From assembly GCF_013761175.1 (NCBI RefSeq), contig NZ_JACDUR010000005.1, forward strand, positions 530,970 through 594,969: a stretch of 64,000 bases of DNA, in the 5' to 3' direction. The notes under the pieces are model-generated. The model saw nothing but the letters and a program-made list of their open reading frames with translations. It was not told where the DNA came from and made no database searches. This stretch comes from Nonomuraea soli (lineage in GTDB: Bacteria; Actinomycetota; Actinomycetes; Streptosporangiales; Streptosporangiaceae). Positions 15,976 through 23,699 of this stretch are shown piece by piece (positions within the stretch are counted from its first letter, which is position 1; each line of letters begins with the position of its first letter). Both the position numbers and the translations under genes were made by a program.

Positions 15976-17148
15976 ATGCGTGCGGTAGTGATCGGAGCGG
16001 GCATCGGCGGTCTCACCGCCGCCATCGCGTTGCACAGGAAGGGCTGGGAGGTCGAGGTCCTCGAGCGGGCGCCGCAGCTGGAGCCGGTCGGCTCAGGGCT
16101 GGCGATCGCCGCCAACGCGCTGAAGGCCCTCGACGTGATCGGCGTCGGCGACGAGGTGCGCAAGCTCTCGGCGATCCAGGGCACCGCCGGGCTGCGCAGC
16201 TCCGACGGGAAGTGGCTGATGCGCACCACGAATGACAGGGCGGTGGCGACGTTCGGCGACTCGATCGTGCTCCTCAGGCGGGCGACGCTGACGGAGCTCC
16301 TGGTGGAACGGCTGCCCAAGGGCGCACTGCGCCTGGGGGTCGAGGCAGGCTTCGGCGCGGGGACCGAACTCGGGGCAGGTCCGGTGTCCGAGGTTGGTGT
16401 GGACGATCTCGCCGACCGCTTTGGCGCTGACCTGGTGGTCGCCGCCGACGGCATCCACTCGGCCGCCCGCAGGGCCCTCTTCCCCGGCCACCCCGCCCCG
16501 ATCTACGCGGGCGTCACGGCGTGGCGGGCGATCGTCCCCAAGCCCGAGGGCGTCGTGCAGACCCACGAGACCTGGGGCAGGGGCCTCGTCTTCGGCGTCA
16601 TGCCCCTGGCCGGCTCCGAGGTCTACGTCTACGCCACCGACGTCGTCCCCGCGGGCAGCACGTTCGCCGACGAGAGGGCCGAGCTGGTCAGACGTTTCGG
16701 CTCCTGGCACGACCCCATCCCCGAGCTGCTCCAGGGTGCGGAGAAGGTGCTCAGGAACGACGTCTACTACCTGGACAAGCCCTTGCCCGCGATGCACCGC
16801 GGCAGGGTCGCCCTGCTGGGCGACGCCGCGCACCCGATGACGCCCAATCTCGGCCAGGGTGCCTGCCAGGCGATCGAGGACGCGGTCACCCTGGCCGCGA
16901 CGGCGCCCGACCTGGAGGCCTACACGCGGGCCAGGCTGGAGCGCACCGCGATGATCGTGGCCAGGTCGGCGGCGATCAACCGGGCGGTCACCCTGACCCA
17001 TCCGCTGGCCGTACGCCTGAGGAACCTGGGCGTACGGCTGGGCGGGAAGCTCAGTCCAGATCTGCTGTTGCGGTCGCAGGCACCGGTGCTGGGATGGGAG
17101 CCGCCGGCGGCTTCTTGGAGTGGTCGGGAGCCAGGCGCCCGAGTGTGA
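15976..17148 (+). CDS. FAD-dependent monooxygenase (salicylate hydroxylase-like)
   Basis: A 390-residue group A flavoprotein monooxygenase. The N-terminal Rossmann motif GAGIGGLTAAIALHRKG (about 7-23) binds FAD; VVAADGIHSAARR contains the D-G motif that contacts both FAD and NAD(P)H; GRVALLGDAAHPMTPNLGQG is the second FAD motif. Such enzymes hydroxylate aromatic or polyketide-like substrates, and some inactivate antibiotics. Divergent control by the TetR protein at 15366 fits an inducible function. The last 98 bases overlap, tail to tail, the 3' end of the transporter gene at 17051. Confidence 0.9.
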   Translation: MRAVVIGAGIGGLTAAIALHRKGWEVEVLERAPQLEPVGSGLAIAANALKALDVIGVGDEVRKLSAIQGTAGLRSSDGKWLMRTTNDRAVATFGDSIVLLRRATLTELLVERLPKGALRLGVEAGFGAGTELGAGPVSEVGVDDLADRFGADLVVAADGIHSAARRALFPGHPAPIYAGVTAWRAIVPKPEGVVQTHETWGRGLVFGVMPLAGSEVYVYATDVVPAGSTFADERAELVRRFGSWHDPIPELLQGAEKVLRNDVYYLDKPLPAMHRGRVALLGDAAHPMTPNLGQGACQAIEDAVTLAATAPDLEAYTRARLERTAMIVARSAAINRAVTLTHPLAVRLRNLGVRLGGKLSPDLLLRSQAPVLGWEPPAASWSGREPGARV

Positions 17149-17935
17149 TCGTGCCGGCGATCGTGAGCGCGGCGGCGGCGATCGCGGGGATGGCGGTGCC
17201 GGGGCTGGTCGGCAGGGGCTCGCCGAGCATGATGGCTCCGGCGAGCACGCTGGTGATCGGGTCGACGACCTGTACGCCCGCGTAGGCGATGCCGAAGTAG
17301 CCGACCGCGTAGGAGTGCTGCAGCAGCATGACGGCGCAGATGAGCAGCACCGGAATGGCCAGCGTGAACCAGTGGAGCAGCTTGCCGAAGTCGCCGTCCA
17401 TGCCGCCGCCGACGACGCGGACGAAGGTGGAGACGCTGGCCGTCGTGGCGCCCGCGCCGATCGACAGCAGCAGCGCCTTGGCCGGGCCGCTCGCCCGCTT
17501 GGAGGCCAGGTGGGTGATGAGCACGATCGTGCCGATGACGGCGATGAACACGAGTGCGGCGGGGGTCGACAGGCTCGGCTTCACGTTGTGCTCGGGCACC
17601 AGCAGCATGAGCCAGAGCAGGCCGACGGCCACGGCGATGGAGCCGAAGATCTCCGCCTTGTACGGCTTGCGGCCGTACATGAAGGCGGCCAGGGGGACGG
17701 CGAACACCAGGGTGGCCACGCTGATGGGCTGCACCGCGACGAGCGGTGCGAAGCTGAGCGCCACCGCGTGCAGGCACGCGCCGGTGAAGCCGATGATGCC
17801 GCCGATCCACCAGCGCGGGCGCTTCATCAGCGAGAACGAAGCGCCCTCCGCCACGGCTTCGTACTGTTGCAATGCCGCGCCGAGCGCGTATCCGAGGGCC
17901 CCGAGCAGGGCGATCACCAGGCCTACCCAGGTCAT
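17051..17935 (-). CDS. DMT-superfamily (NIPA/EamA-like) membrane transporter
   Basis: A 294-residue integral membrane protein with about nine to ten hydrophobic helices: VGLVIALLGALGYALGAALQ at the start, IIGFTGACLHAVALSF, AVQPISVATLVFAVPLAAF and so on to TIAGTITLGRL. The layout is that of drug/metabolite transporters; the cargo is unknown. The C-terminal 25 residues are a Pro/Ala-rich tail (KKPPAAPIPAPVPATATA) encoded antisense to the end of the FAD monooxygenase gene. The 67-bp gap behind its start holds nothing recognised. Confidence 0.85.
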   Translation of the reverse strand: MTWVGLVIALLGALGYALGAALQQYEAVAEGASFSLMKRPRWWIGGIIGFTGACLHAVALSFAPLVAVQPISVATLVFAVPLAAFMYGRKPYKAEIFGSIAVAVGLLWLMLLVPEHNVKPSLSTPAALVFIAVIGTIVLITHLASKRASGPAKALLLSIGAGATTASVSTFVRVVGGGMDGDFGKLLHWFTLAIPVLLICAVMLLQHSYAVGYFGIAYAGVQVVDPITSVLAGAIMLGEPLPTSPGTAIPAIAAAALTIAGTITLGRLAPDHSKKPPAAPIPAPVPATATADLD

Positions 17936-18002
17936 GGGCGCCCGCAGAGGTCCAAGAGCATTGATACAGACTATTCGCCCAGCAAGGTCGTTAGATCAGA
18001 CT

Positions 18003-18362
18003 TTAGGCTGATCTCTCGGGGCAGACGCAGAAAAGGTGGCCCTGCGGGTCCTGCATCACGACCCATTTTCCCTCACCGGGCTGGAAGTCGGGCCTGGTTG
18101 CGCCCAGATCGATGAATTCCTGGACGGCCCGCTCCACGTCCGGCACCCGGAGATCGATGTGGAATTGCTTGTCCGGACTTGGCCACTCGACCGGCTTCCG
18201 GTCGGCCACCCGGCCGAAGTAGATGCTGGTCGTCCCATCGCCGATGGCCGCGTACTCCTCCTCGGCGTAGGTCACCTCCCAGCCCAGGACCTTGGCGTAG
18301 AAGTCAGCGAGCTTACTGGGCTCGGAGCAGTCGATGGTGAAGGCGAGAAGCGTTGCTGTCAT
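18003..18362 (-). CDS. VOC (glyoxalase/bleomycin resistance fold) family protein
   Basis: A 119-residue vicinal-oxygen-chelate fold protein: AFTIDCSEPSKLADFYAKVL opens the first beta-alpha-beta-beta-beta unit, and HIDLRVPDVERAVQEFIDLG opens the second, ending VMQDPQGHLFCVCPE. Members bind small ligands or metals and include dioxygenases, isomerases and drug-binding resistance proteins. ATG 18362 gives the family-typical length; in-frame ATGs at 18371 and 18383 are alternatives. It is divergent from the EamA transporter gene. Confidence 0.85.
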   Translation of the reverse strand: MTATLLAFTIDCSEPSKLADFYAKVLGWEVTYAEEEYAAIGDGTTSIYFGRVADRKPVEWPSPDKQFHIDLRVPDVERAVQEFIDLGATRPDFQPGEGKWVVMQDPQGHLFCVCPERSA

Positions 18363-18383
18363 GGATGTCATCGTGCCCGGCAT

Positions 18384-18421
18384 ACCTGTCAGCCGATGTC
18401 AGGTACGTTCCTCGCTATTCT
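18384..18421 (+). promoter_or_regulatory. Probable promoter and operator of the EamA gene
   Basis: TATTCT at 18416-18421 is a plausible -10 box that would start transcription near 18428, the G of the leader GTG. Upstream, ACCTG at 18384-18388 and CAGGT at 18400-18404 form an imperfect inverted repeat that could bind a regulator of this gene and of the divergent VOC gene. No clear -35 box was found. Confidence 0.4.
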
Positions 18422-18427
18422 GATCCG

Positions 18428-18466
18428 GTGCCGTATTACCTGATCTCTCCCCCGCCCGCCGTCTAG
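18428..18466 (+). CDS. Putative 12-residue leader peptide
   Basis: GTG CCG TAT TAC ... GTC TAG encodes MPYYLISPPPAV, with a run of three prolines, a known hard stretch for ribosomes. No ribosome site precedes it, but the -10 box at 18416 would place the 5' end of the RNA at or next to the GTG, so leaderless translation is likely. Its codons for Leu-Ile-Ser-Pro contain the strand that pairs with the EamA ribosome site, so ribosome position here could control EamA translation. This reading is inferred from sequence alone. Confidence 0.45.
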   Translation: MPYYLISPPPAV

Positions 18467-18557
18467 CGGGCGCCCCTCGTAGCGGACCTCGGGTCCGTGA
18501 GTGGTTGCCGCCTGCCTTCGTTCAGGCCCTTCTCCAACCACTCCCTTCGGAGAGATC
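18442..18557 (+). promoter_or_regulatory. Structured 5' leader that can sequester the EamA ribosome site
   Basis: GATCTCTCC (18442-18450) is perfectly complementary to GGAGAGATC (18549-18557), which contains the ribosome site of the EamA gene. This 9-bp closing stem encloses three further hairpins: 18454-18459 with 18466-18471, 18484-18488 with 18492-18496, and 18499-18507 with 18535-18543, the last holding an inner stem (18510-18514 with 18523-18527). The form suits either a translation attenuator driven by the leader peptide or a riboswitch. I could not match it to a named riboswitch class. Confidence 0.6.
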
Positions 18558-18560
18558 TCC

Positions 18561-19433
18561 TTGTCATCCCTTACCGCGCGCCGTGGCGCGCTGTTCATCT
18601 GTGTCGCCGCCGCCGCCTGGGGCACCGGCGGCGCCGCGGGAAAGCTGCTGTTCGAGCACGGCGGCCTCGACGCCGTCGGCGCCTCGTTCTGGCGTTACCT
18701 GCTGGGCGCGGGCTTCCTGCTCCTGGTCACCCGCACCACCAGGAGAAGCGGCACAGGTGCCGCTCCGGCAAGCGGCACGCTCCGGCACACCCTTGTCGTC
18801 GGCGCCGGAATGGCGATCTACCAGACGGCCTACTTCGGCGCGATCGCCGAGTCGGGCGTCGCGGTCGCCACCGTCGTCACCATGGGCGCGACCACGCTGT
18901 TCGCCGCCGCGGGCAGCCGCGTGTTCCTCGGCGAGCGCCTCGGCGGGGCGGGGCTGATCGCCCTGCCCGCCGCCCTGTCGGGGCTGGTCATGCTGACGGC
19001 CGAGCAGACCGGGTCGAGCACCCCGCTGGGCATCGCCCTGGCGTTGTTGTCGGCGGCCGGGTACGCGGCGGTCACCCTGTACACGAAGTCCGCGGGCCAT
19101 CACAACGATCCGGCCACAACCACCGCCGGCGCCTTCGCCGTCGGGGCGTTGTGCCTGGCGCCGTTCGCGACCCTGCCCCACGTCTCCCTGGAGACGGTCG
19201 CGTTGCTGCTCTACCTGGGCGCGATCCCGACGGCTCTCGCCTACGCGCTGTTCTTCAGGGCGCTGACCACCGTCAGAGCGTCGACGGCCGCGATCCTGTC
19301 CCTGGGCGAGGCGGTCGGCGCGGCCGCGCTGGGAACGCTGCTGCTGGGCGAGCCGCTGACGCTCCTGTCCGCGATGGGAGGTGCCGTGCTGCTCGCCTCC
19401 GTCGTGGTGTTGACCGTTCAGGGTCAAAGGTGA
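18561..19433 (+). CDS. EamA/RarD-like DMT family transporter
   Basis: A 290-residue membrane protein with two EamA repeats of five helices each: AALFICVAAAAWGTGGAAGK-like opening (GALFICVAAAAWGTGGAAGK), GAIAESGVAVATVVTMGATT, then the second repeat from LGIALALLSAAGYAAVTLYT to GAVLLASVVVLTV. These proteins export metabolites or drugs. The TTG start at 18561 fits the GGAGAG ribosome site six bases before it; upstream in-frame starts would run through the structured leader. The leader peptide and sequestering stem upstream suggest induction at the level of translation. A hairpin at 19440-19470 follows. Confidence 0.87.
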   Translation: MSSLTARRGALFICVAAAAWGTGGAAGKLLFEHGGLDAVGASFWRYLLGAGFLLLVTRTTRRSGTGAAPASGTLRHTLVVGAGMAIYQTAYFGAIAESGVAVATVVTMGATTLFAAAGSRVFLGERLGGAGLIALPAALSGLVMLTAEQTGSSTPLGIALALLSAAGYAAVTLYTKSAGHHNDPATTTAGAFAVGALCLAPFATLPHVSLETVALLLYLGAIPTALAYALFFRALTTVRASTAAILSLGEAVGAAALGTLLLGEPLTLLSAMGGAVLLASVVVLTVQGQR

Positions 19434-19439
19434 GCTAGT

Positions 19440-19470
19440 GTCCGGTACGGCGGCGCCTGCCGTACCGGAC
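19440..19470 (+). terminator. Stem-loop terminator after the EamA gene
   Basis: A perfect 12-bp inverted repeat (19440-19451 with 19459-19470) with a 7-nt loop, directly after the EamA stop. There is no T tract, as is common for terminators in high-GC actinobacteria. Confidence 0.7.
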
Positions 19471-19522
19471 CTGTGCCGGTCCCAAGAGGAACAGGCTCGG
19501 CGTAGTTGTCGTTGGAGGGACT

Positions 19523-21718
19523 GTGACCGGCAAAAGGGCCTTGATCTCCGGGCTATTCCGCAACCTTCTGGATCGCCCGGGAGGGGTGAACCTCTCCGCC
19601 TACAAGAAGGTCGTGCACGCGGCCGACAAGCGGGAGGTCTCACCGGACGACAAGCCCGACATGTCAGACCTGGCGGGCTTTTGTGCCATCGCCCGGGAGG
19701 CCGCCGACCGCACCCTCGGCCTCAGGCCGTACGACGTGCAGCTGATCGGCACCCTGGCCCTGCTCGACGGCCACGTCGCCGAGATGGTCACCGGCGAGGG
19801 CAAGACCCTGTCCGGCGCCATGGCCGCCGCCGGCTACGCCCTGCAGGGCAAGCGCGTCCACGTGATCTCGGTCAACGACTACCTGGCCAAGCGCGACGCC
19901 GAGTGGATGGCTCCGCTGTACGAAGCCCTCGGCGTCACGGTCGGCCACATCGACCAGAACACCCCGCACGAGGAGCGCAGGTCGGCCTACGCGTGCGACG
20001 TGCTCTACGGCTCGGTCAGCGAGATCGGCTTCGACGTCCTGCGCGACCGCCTGGCCACCGGCCCGGCCCAGATCATCGTCCCCGCGCCGGAGGTGGCGCT
20101 CGTCGACGAGGCCGACTCCGTGCTCGTCGACGAGGCCCGCGTCCCGCTCGTGCTCGCCGGCGCCGCCGACCCCGGCAGCACCATCCCCGAACTCGCCGCC
20201 CTGGTCCGCACCCTCGTACGCGGCTACCACTACGAGATCGACGAGCAGGGCCGCAACGCCTACCTGACCACCAAGGGCGCGGCCAGCGTCGAGAACATCC
20301 TCGGCATCGACCTCTACGACGAGAACGAGCCTGGCACCCTGATCGAGGTCAACCTCGCCCTGCACGCCCACGCCCTGCTCACCCGCGACGTCGACTACAT
20401 CGTCCGCGACGGCAGGGTCCAGCTGATCAACCCCTCGCGTGGCCGCGTCGCCCTGCTGCAGCGCTGGCCCGACGGGCTCCAGGCCGCGGTCGAGGCCAAG
20501 GAGGCGCTCGACCCCACCGAGAAGGGCGAGATCCTCGACCAGATCAGCGTCCAGGGGCTGATCAAGCGTTACCCGCAGGTCTGCGGCATGACGGGTACGG
20601 CTGTCGCGGTCAGCGAGCAGCTCGGCGAGTTCTACGGCCTCAAGGTCGCCGTCATCCCGCCCAACCGGCCCTGCGTCCGCGACGACTTCGCCGACCGCAT
20701 TTACCCGACCGGGCCCGACAAGATCGCCGCCCTGGTCGAGGAGATCCAGGCGGTCCACGAGAGCGGCCGCCCCATCCTCATCGGCACCCTCGACGTCGCC
20801 GAGTCCGAGCACCTGGCCCACCTGCTGCAGCGCCGCAAGCTCGAACCCGTCGTCCTCAACGCCAAGAACGACGCGGAGGAGGCCTCGATCATCGCCAGGG
20901 CGGGCGAGCGCGGTGCGATCACCGTCTCGACGCAGATGGCCGGCCGCGGCACCGACATCCGCCTCGGCGACGGCGTCGCCGAACTCGGCGGCCTCTACGT
21001 GATCGGCTCAGGACGCCACTCCTCCAGCCGCCTCGACGACCAGCTGCGCGGCCGGGCCGGCCGCCAGGGCGACCCCGGCGGCTCGGTCTTCTTCGTCAGC
21101 ATGGAAGACGAGCTGCTCACCCAGTTCGTCCCCGACGAGCGCCCGCCGGCCGCCGACCCCGACGGCCTCGTACGGCACCGCCGCGGCGCCTACCTCGTCG
21201 GCCACGCCCAGCGTGTCGCCGAAGGGGTCAACCTCGAGATCCACCGCAACACCTGGCGCTACACCCGGCTGCTGGAGCACCAGCGCGAGCTGGTGATGGA
21301 GTGGCGCGACAAGGTCCTGCACGGCGACTCGGCCTCCGTGGCCCTGTCCGAGGCCGACCCGGAGCGCTGGGCGGCCCTGCCCGAGTCCACCCGCGACGAG
21401 ACGGCCAGGCAGATCGTGCTGTACCACCTCGACCGGTGCTGGACCGAGCATCTGGCCTTCCTCACCGACCTGCGCGAGGGCATCCACCTGCGGGCGCTCG
21501 GGCGCATGAGTCCCCTGGACGAGTTCCACCGGGAGGCCGTGGCGGAGTACAAGCAGCTGATGGCGGAGATCGAGCGCCGCTCGCTCGACTCCTTCGAGGC
21601 GCCCGCGCCGGAGCTCAAGCGGCCCAGCGCCACGTGGACCTACATGATCAACGACAACCCCTTCGGGACGGAGTGGGAGCGGGCGCTCAAGCGGGTGACC
21701 TCCACCAGCAAGAGGTAG
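19523..21718 (+). CDS. secA2: Accessory preprotein translocase ATPase SecA2
   Basis: A 731-residue SecA-type motor. Walker A is MVTGEGKT (88-95), the DEAD box is VDEADSVLVDEAR (about 194-206), and the second helicase domain has VSTQMAGRGTDIRLG and DDQLRGRAGRQGDPGGS. It lacks the zinc-binding C-terminal tail of the housekeeping SecA and is shorter, both typical of actinobacterial SecA2, which exports a special subset of proteins. The start is GTG 19523 with GGAGGG upstream. No SecY2 or dedicated substrate gene is adjacent. Confidence 0.88.
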   Translation: MTGKRALISGLFRNLLDRPGGVNLSAYKKVVHAADKREVSPDDKPDMSDLAGFCAIAREAADRTLGLRPYDVQLIGTLALLDGHVAEMVTGEGKTLSGAMAAAGYALQGKRVHVISVNDYLAKRDAEWMAPLYEALGVTVGHIDQNTPHEERRSAYACDVLYGSVSEIGFDVLRDRLATGPAQIIVPAPEVALVDEADSVLVDEARVPLVLAGAADPGSTIPELAALVRTLVRGYHYEIDEQGRNAYLTTKGAASVENILGIDLYDENEPGTLIEVNLALHAHALLTRDVDYIVRDGRVQLINPSRGRVALLQRWPDGLQAAVEAKEALDPTEKGEILDQISVQGLIKRYPQVCGMTGTAVAVSEQLGEFYGLKVAVIPPNRPCVRDDFADRIYPTGPDKIAALVEEIQAVHESGRPILIGTLDVAESEHLAHLLQRRKLEPVVLNAKNDAEEASIIARAGERGAITVSTQMAGRGTDIRLGDGVAELGGLYVIGSGRHSSSRLDDQLRGRAGRQGDPGGSVFFVSMEDELLTQFVPDERPPAADPDGLVRHRRGAYLVGHAQRVAEGVNLEIHRNTWRYTRLLEHQRELVMEWRDKVLHGDSASVALSEADPERWAALPESTRDETARQIVLYHLDRCWTEHLAFLTDLREGIHLRALGRMSPLDEFHREAVAEYKQLMAEIERRSLDSFEAPAPELKRPSATWTYMINDNPFGTEWERALKRVTSTSKR

Positions 21719-21721
21719 CCC

Positions 21722-22846
21722 TCAGCTCAGGGGAAACTCCGCGGCGACCACGAAACCGCCGTGGGTGTGCGGCCGGGCGGTGAGCGATCCGCGCAGGCGT
21801 TGCACGCGGTCGGCCAGATGCGTGAGGCCGCGCTGGCCGGACGGCAGCGCGATCGGCGCGCGGCGGGCCGGGCCGTTGTCCACCGCCACCGTGAGCCGCT
21901 CCGCCGTGCCGTCCAGGGTGACGGTCACGGGGGCGCCGGGGGCGTACTTGACGGCGTTGGTGAGGCTCTCCTGGATGACCCGGTAGGCGAGCCGCCCCAC
22001 CTCCGGCGGCAGCACGACGTCCGCGTCCAGCCGGTCGTCGAGCCGGACCGGTGTCCCGGTGGTGTCCTCGACGCGGGCGATCAGCGCCGGCAGTGTCCGG
22101 AGGCTGAACAGTTCCCCCGCCTGCCCGGACGCCTCGTCGCCGAGGATGGCGACGATCTGCCGGAGCTCGGCAAGGCCGTTGCGGGCCAGCGACGCGATCT
22201 GGTCGGCCGTACGCTGGTCTCCGCCCGTCAGCGGCAGCGTCGCCGACAGGACCGCGATGAGGCTCAGCTCGTGGCCGATCGCGTCGTGCAGTTCCTCCGA
22301 CAGGCGCGCCCTGTCCTCCACGCGGGCGCGGGCCTCGCGCTCCTTGTGCTCGCGCACCATGAGGCGCCTGCGTGACCGCATGGCCCGCTGCAGGAACCCG
22401 AACGAGCTGACCGCCGCGGCCAGCATCACGCAATACAGCGTGCGGTAGACCGGATCCACGGCGTACCACTCCAGGTCCCACGGCTGGGCATAGCTGATCA
22501 CCACTGCCGCCAGGGCCACCCACAACAGCGGGCCGATCCGCCGGCGTGAGGTCAGCGCGGGCACCACGAACACGTAGGCCACGGTCTGCGCGGTCAGCGG
22601 ATCACCCACCCGGGTGTAGAACAGGGTGGCGCTCAGGAGGAACGCGGCGAACACCGGGTTCGCCCGCCGCACCGCGACCGCCGCCACGCACAGCAGGTTG
22701 ACGGTCCTGACCTGCCACGTGATGTCCCCTGGCAGGAGCACCGTCCAGATCGTCAACGACAGAACCAGCGCGACCTCGAAGCCCGGCCTCAGCCATCGGC
22801 TGTCGACCTGGCGGCCGCTCCGTGCTCCTGTCCTCACCCTGACCAT
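21722..22846 (-). CDS. Orphan NarL-type sensor histidine kinase
   Basis: A 374-residue membrane kinase. Five to six hydrophobic helices occupy about residues 22-150, and a coiled linker follows. The HisKA_3 phosphoacceptor is LSEELHDAIGHELSLI (His187), and the ATPase has the N-box ESLTNAVKYAPGAP and a G-box in GQRGLTHLADRVQRLRG. ATG 22846 is used; GTG 22882 is an in-frame alternative. Kinases of this type nearly always sit beside a NarL-type response regulator, but none is present: the convergent neighbour is secA2, four bases away, and the divergent one is a HAD phosphatase. Confidence 0.9.
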   Translation of the reverse strand: MVRVRTGARSGRQVDSRWLRPGFEVALVLSLTIWTVLLPGDITWQVRTVNLLCVAAVAVRRANPVFAAFLLSATLFYTRVGDPLTAQTVAYVFVVPALTSRRRIGPLLWVALAAVVISYAQPWDLEWYAVDPVYRTLYCVMLAAAVSSFGFLQRAMRSRRRLMVREHKEREARARVEDRARLSEELHDAIGHELSLIAVLSATLPLTGGDQRTADQIASLARNGLAELRQIVAILGDEASGQAGELFSLRTLPALIARVEDTTGTPVRLDDRLDADVVLPPEVGRLAYRVIQESLTNAVKYAPGAPVTVTLDGTAERLTVAVDNGPARRAPIALPSGQRGLTHLADRVQRLRGSLTARPHTHGGFVVAAEFPLS

Positions 22847-22940
22847 GATCAGCCCGGAGGCGGCGTATCCCCCGCCCGCCACGCCCGCGCATCCGGCGCC
22901 TCAGGGAGGTCGCCGGCGAGGTCCGCGAGATGATCCTCTC

Positions 22941-23699
22941 ATGACGGACGTGATCTTCTTCGATCTTGACGGCACCCTCGTCGACCATCGCGGCGCGGTC
23001 TGGGAGACGATCGCCCAGATCATCCGGACCGCCCCCGGCCCCGCAGCCTCCCCTGACGAGCTGGCGACGGCGTGGTGGGCGCTGGAGGCGCGCCACATGC
23101 GCGAATACCTGGCCGGCGAGTGCTCCTTCGCCGAGCACCACCGGCGCAGGGCGCGCTCCTTCCTGCCGATGCTGGGCGAGCCTGTCCCCGAAGGTCCCGA
23201 GCTGCTCGACGCCTGGATCGCCGAGCGTTACCTCGCCGCGTTCGAGCAGGCCTGGCAGTGCTATCCCGACGTACGGCCCTGCCTCGAAGACCTGAGGGAC
23301 CGTGGAGTACGGCTGGCCGTCCTCACCAACGGCGACCCCGGGCAGCAGCGTGCCAAGCTCGCCCGCTTCGACCTGCTCGGCCACTTCGAGGCGGTCCTGA
23401 CCCCGACCGAGCTCGGCGCCGCCAAGCCCGCCGCGTACACCGCCGCCTGCCGCTGGATGGGGACCGACCCCTCGCGGGCGGTCAACGTGGGCGACATGCT
23501 GGAGAGCGATGTGAACGCGGCCTCCCGCGCCGGGCTCACGGGTGTCTGGCTGGACCGCGGCATCGATTTCGTCACCGGCGGGCCCTCCCCGGCGGCCGAC
23601 GACACGGTGATCCGCATCGAACGCCTCACCGACCTGCCCGGCCGCCTGCTCGCCGAGCTCGGCGGAAGCGACGATCGATCGGGCCTCAGCCGTACCTGA
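22941..23699 (+). CDS. HAD family hydrolase
   Basis: A 252-residue haloacid dehalogenase-superfamily phosphatase. Motif I is FFDLDGTLVD (nucleophile Asp at about 8), motif II is VLTNGDP, motif III the Lys in GAAKPAAYTAAC, and motif IV NVGDMLESDVNAA. A helical cap lies between motifs I and II (C1 type). The likely role is dephosphorylation of a small phosphorylated metabolite. The start is ATG 22941, directly before the motif I strand. Its last 14 bases overlap the end of a convergent MFS gene. Confidence 0.9.
   Translation: MTDVIFFDLDGTLVDHRGAVWETIAQIIRTAPGPAASPDELATAWWALEARHMREYLAGECSFAEHHRRRARSFLPMLGEPVPEGPELLDAWIAERYLAAFEQAWQCYPDVRPCLEDLRDRGVRLAVLTNGDPGQQRAKLARFDLLGHFEAVLTPTELGAAKPAAYTAACRWMGTDPSRAVNVGDMLESDVNAASRAGLTGVWLDRGIDFVTGGPSPAADDTVIRIERLTDLPGRLLAELGGSDDRSGLSRT

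Noticed and set aside
18428-18560. EamA leader as a guanidine-I (ykkC) or SAM riboswitch
   Set aside because: CTAG and GGTCCG-GAG resemble pieces of ykkC, but the order and the remaining conserved bases do not fit; only the generic structured leader can be supported.
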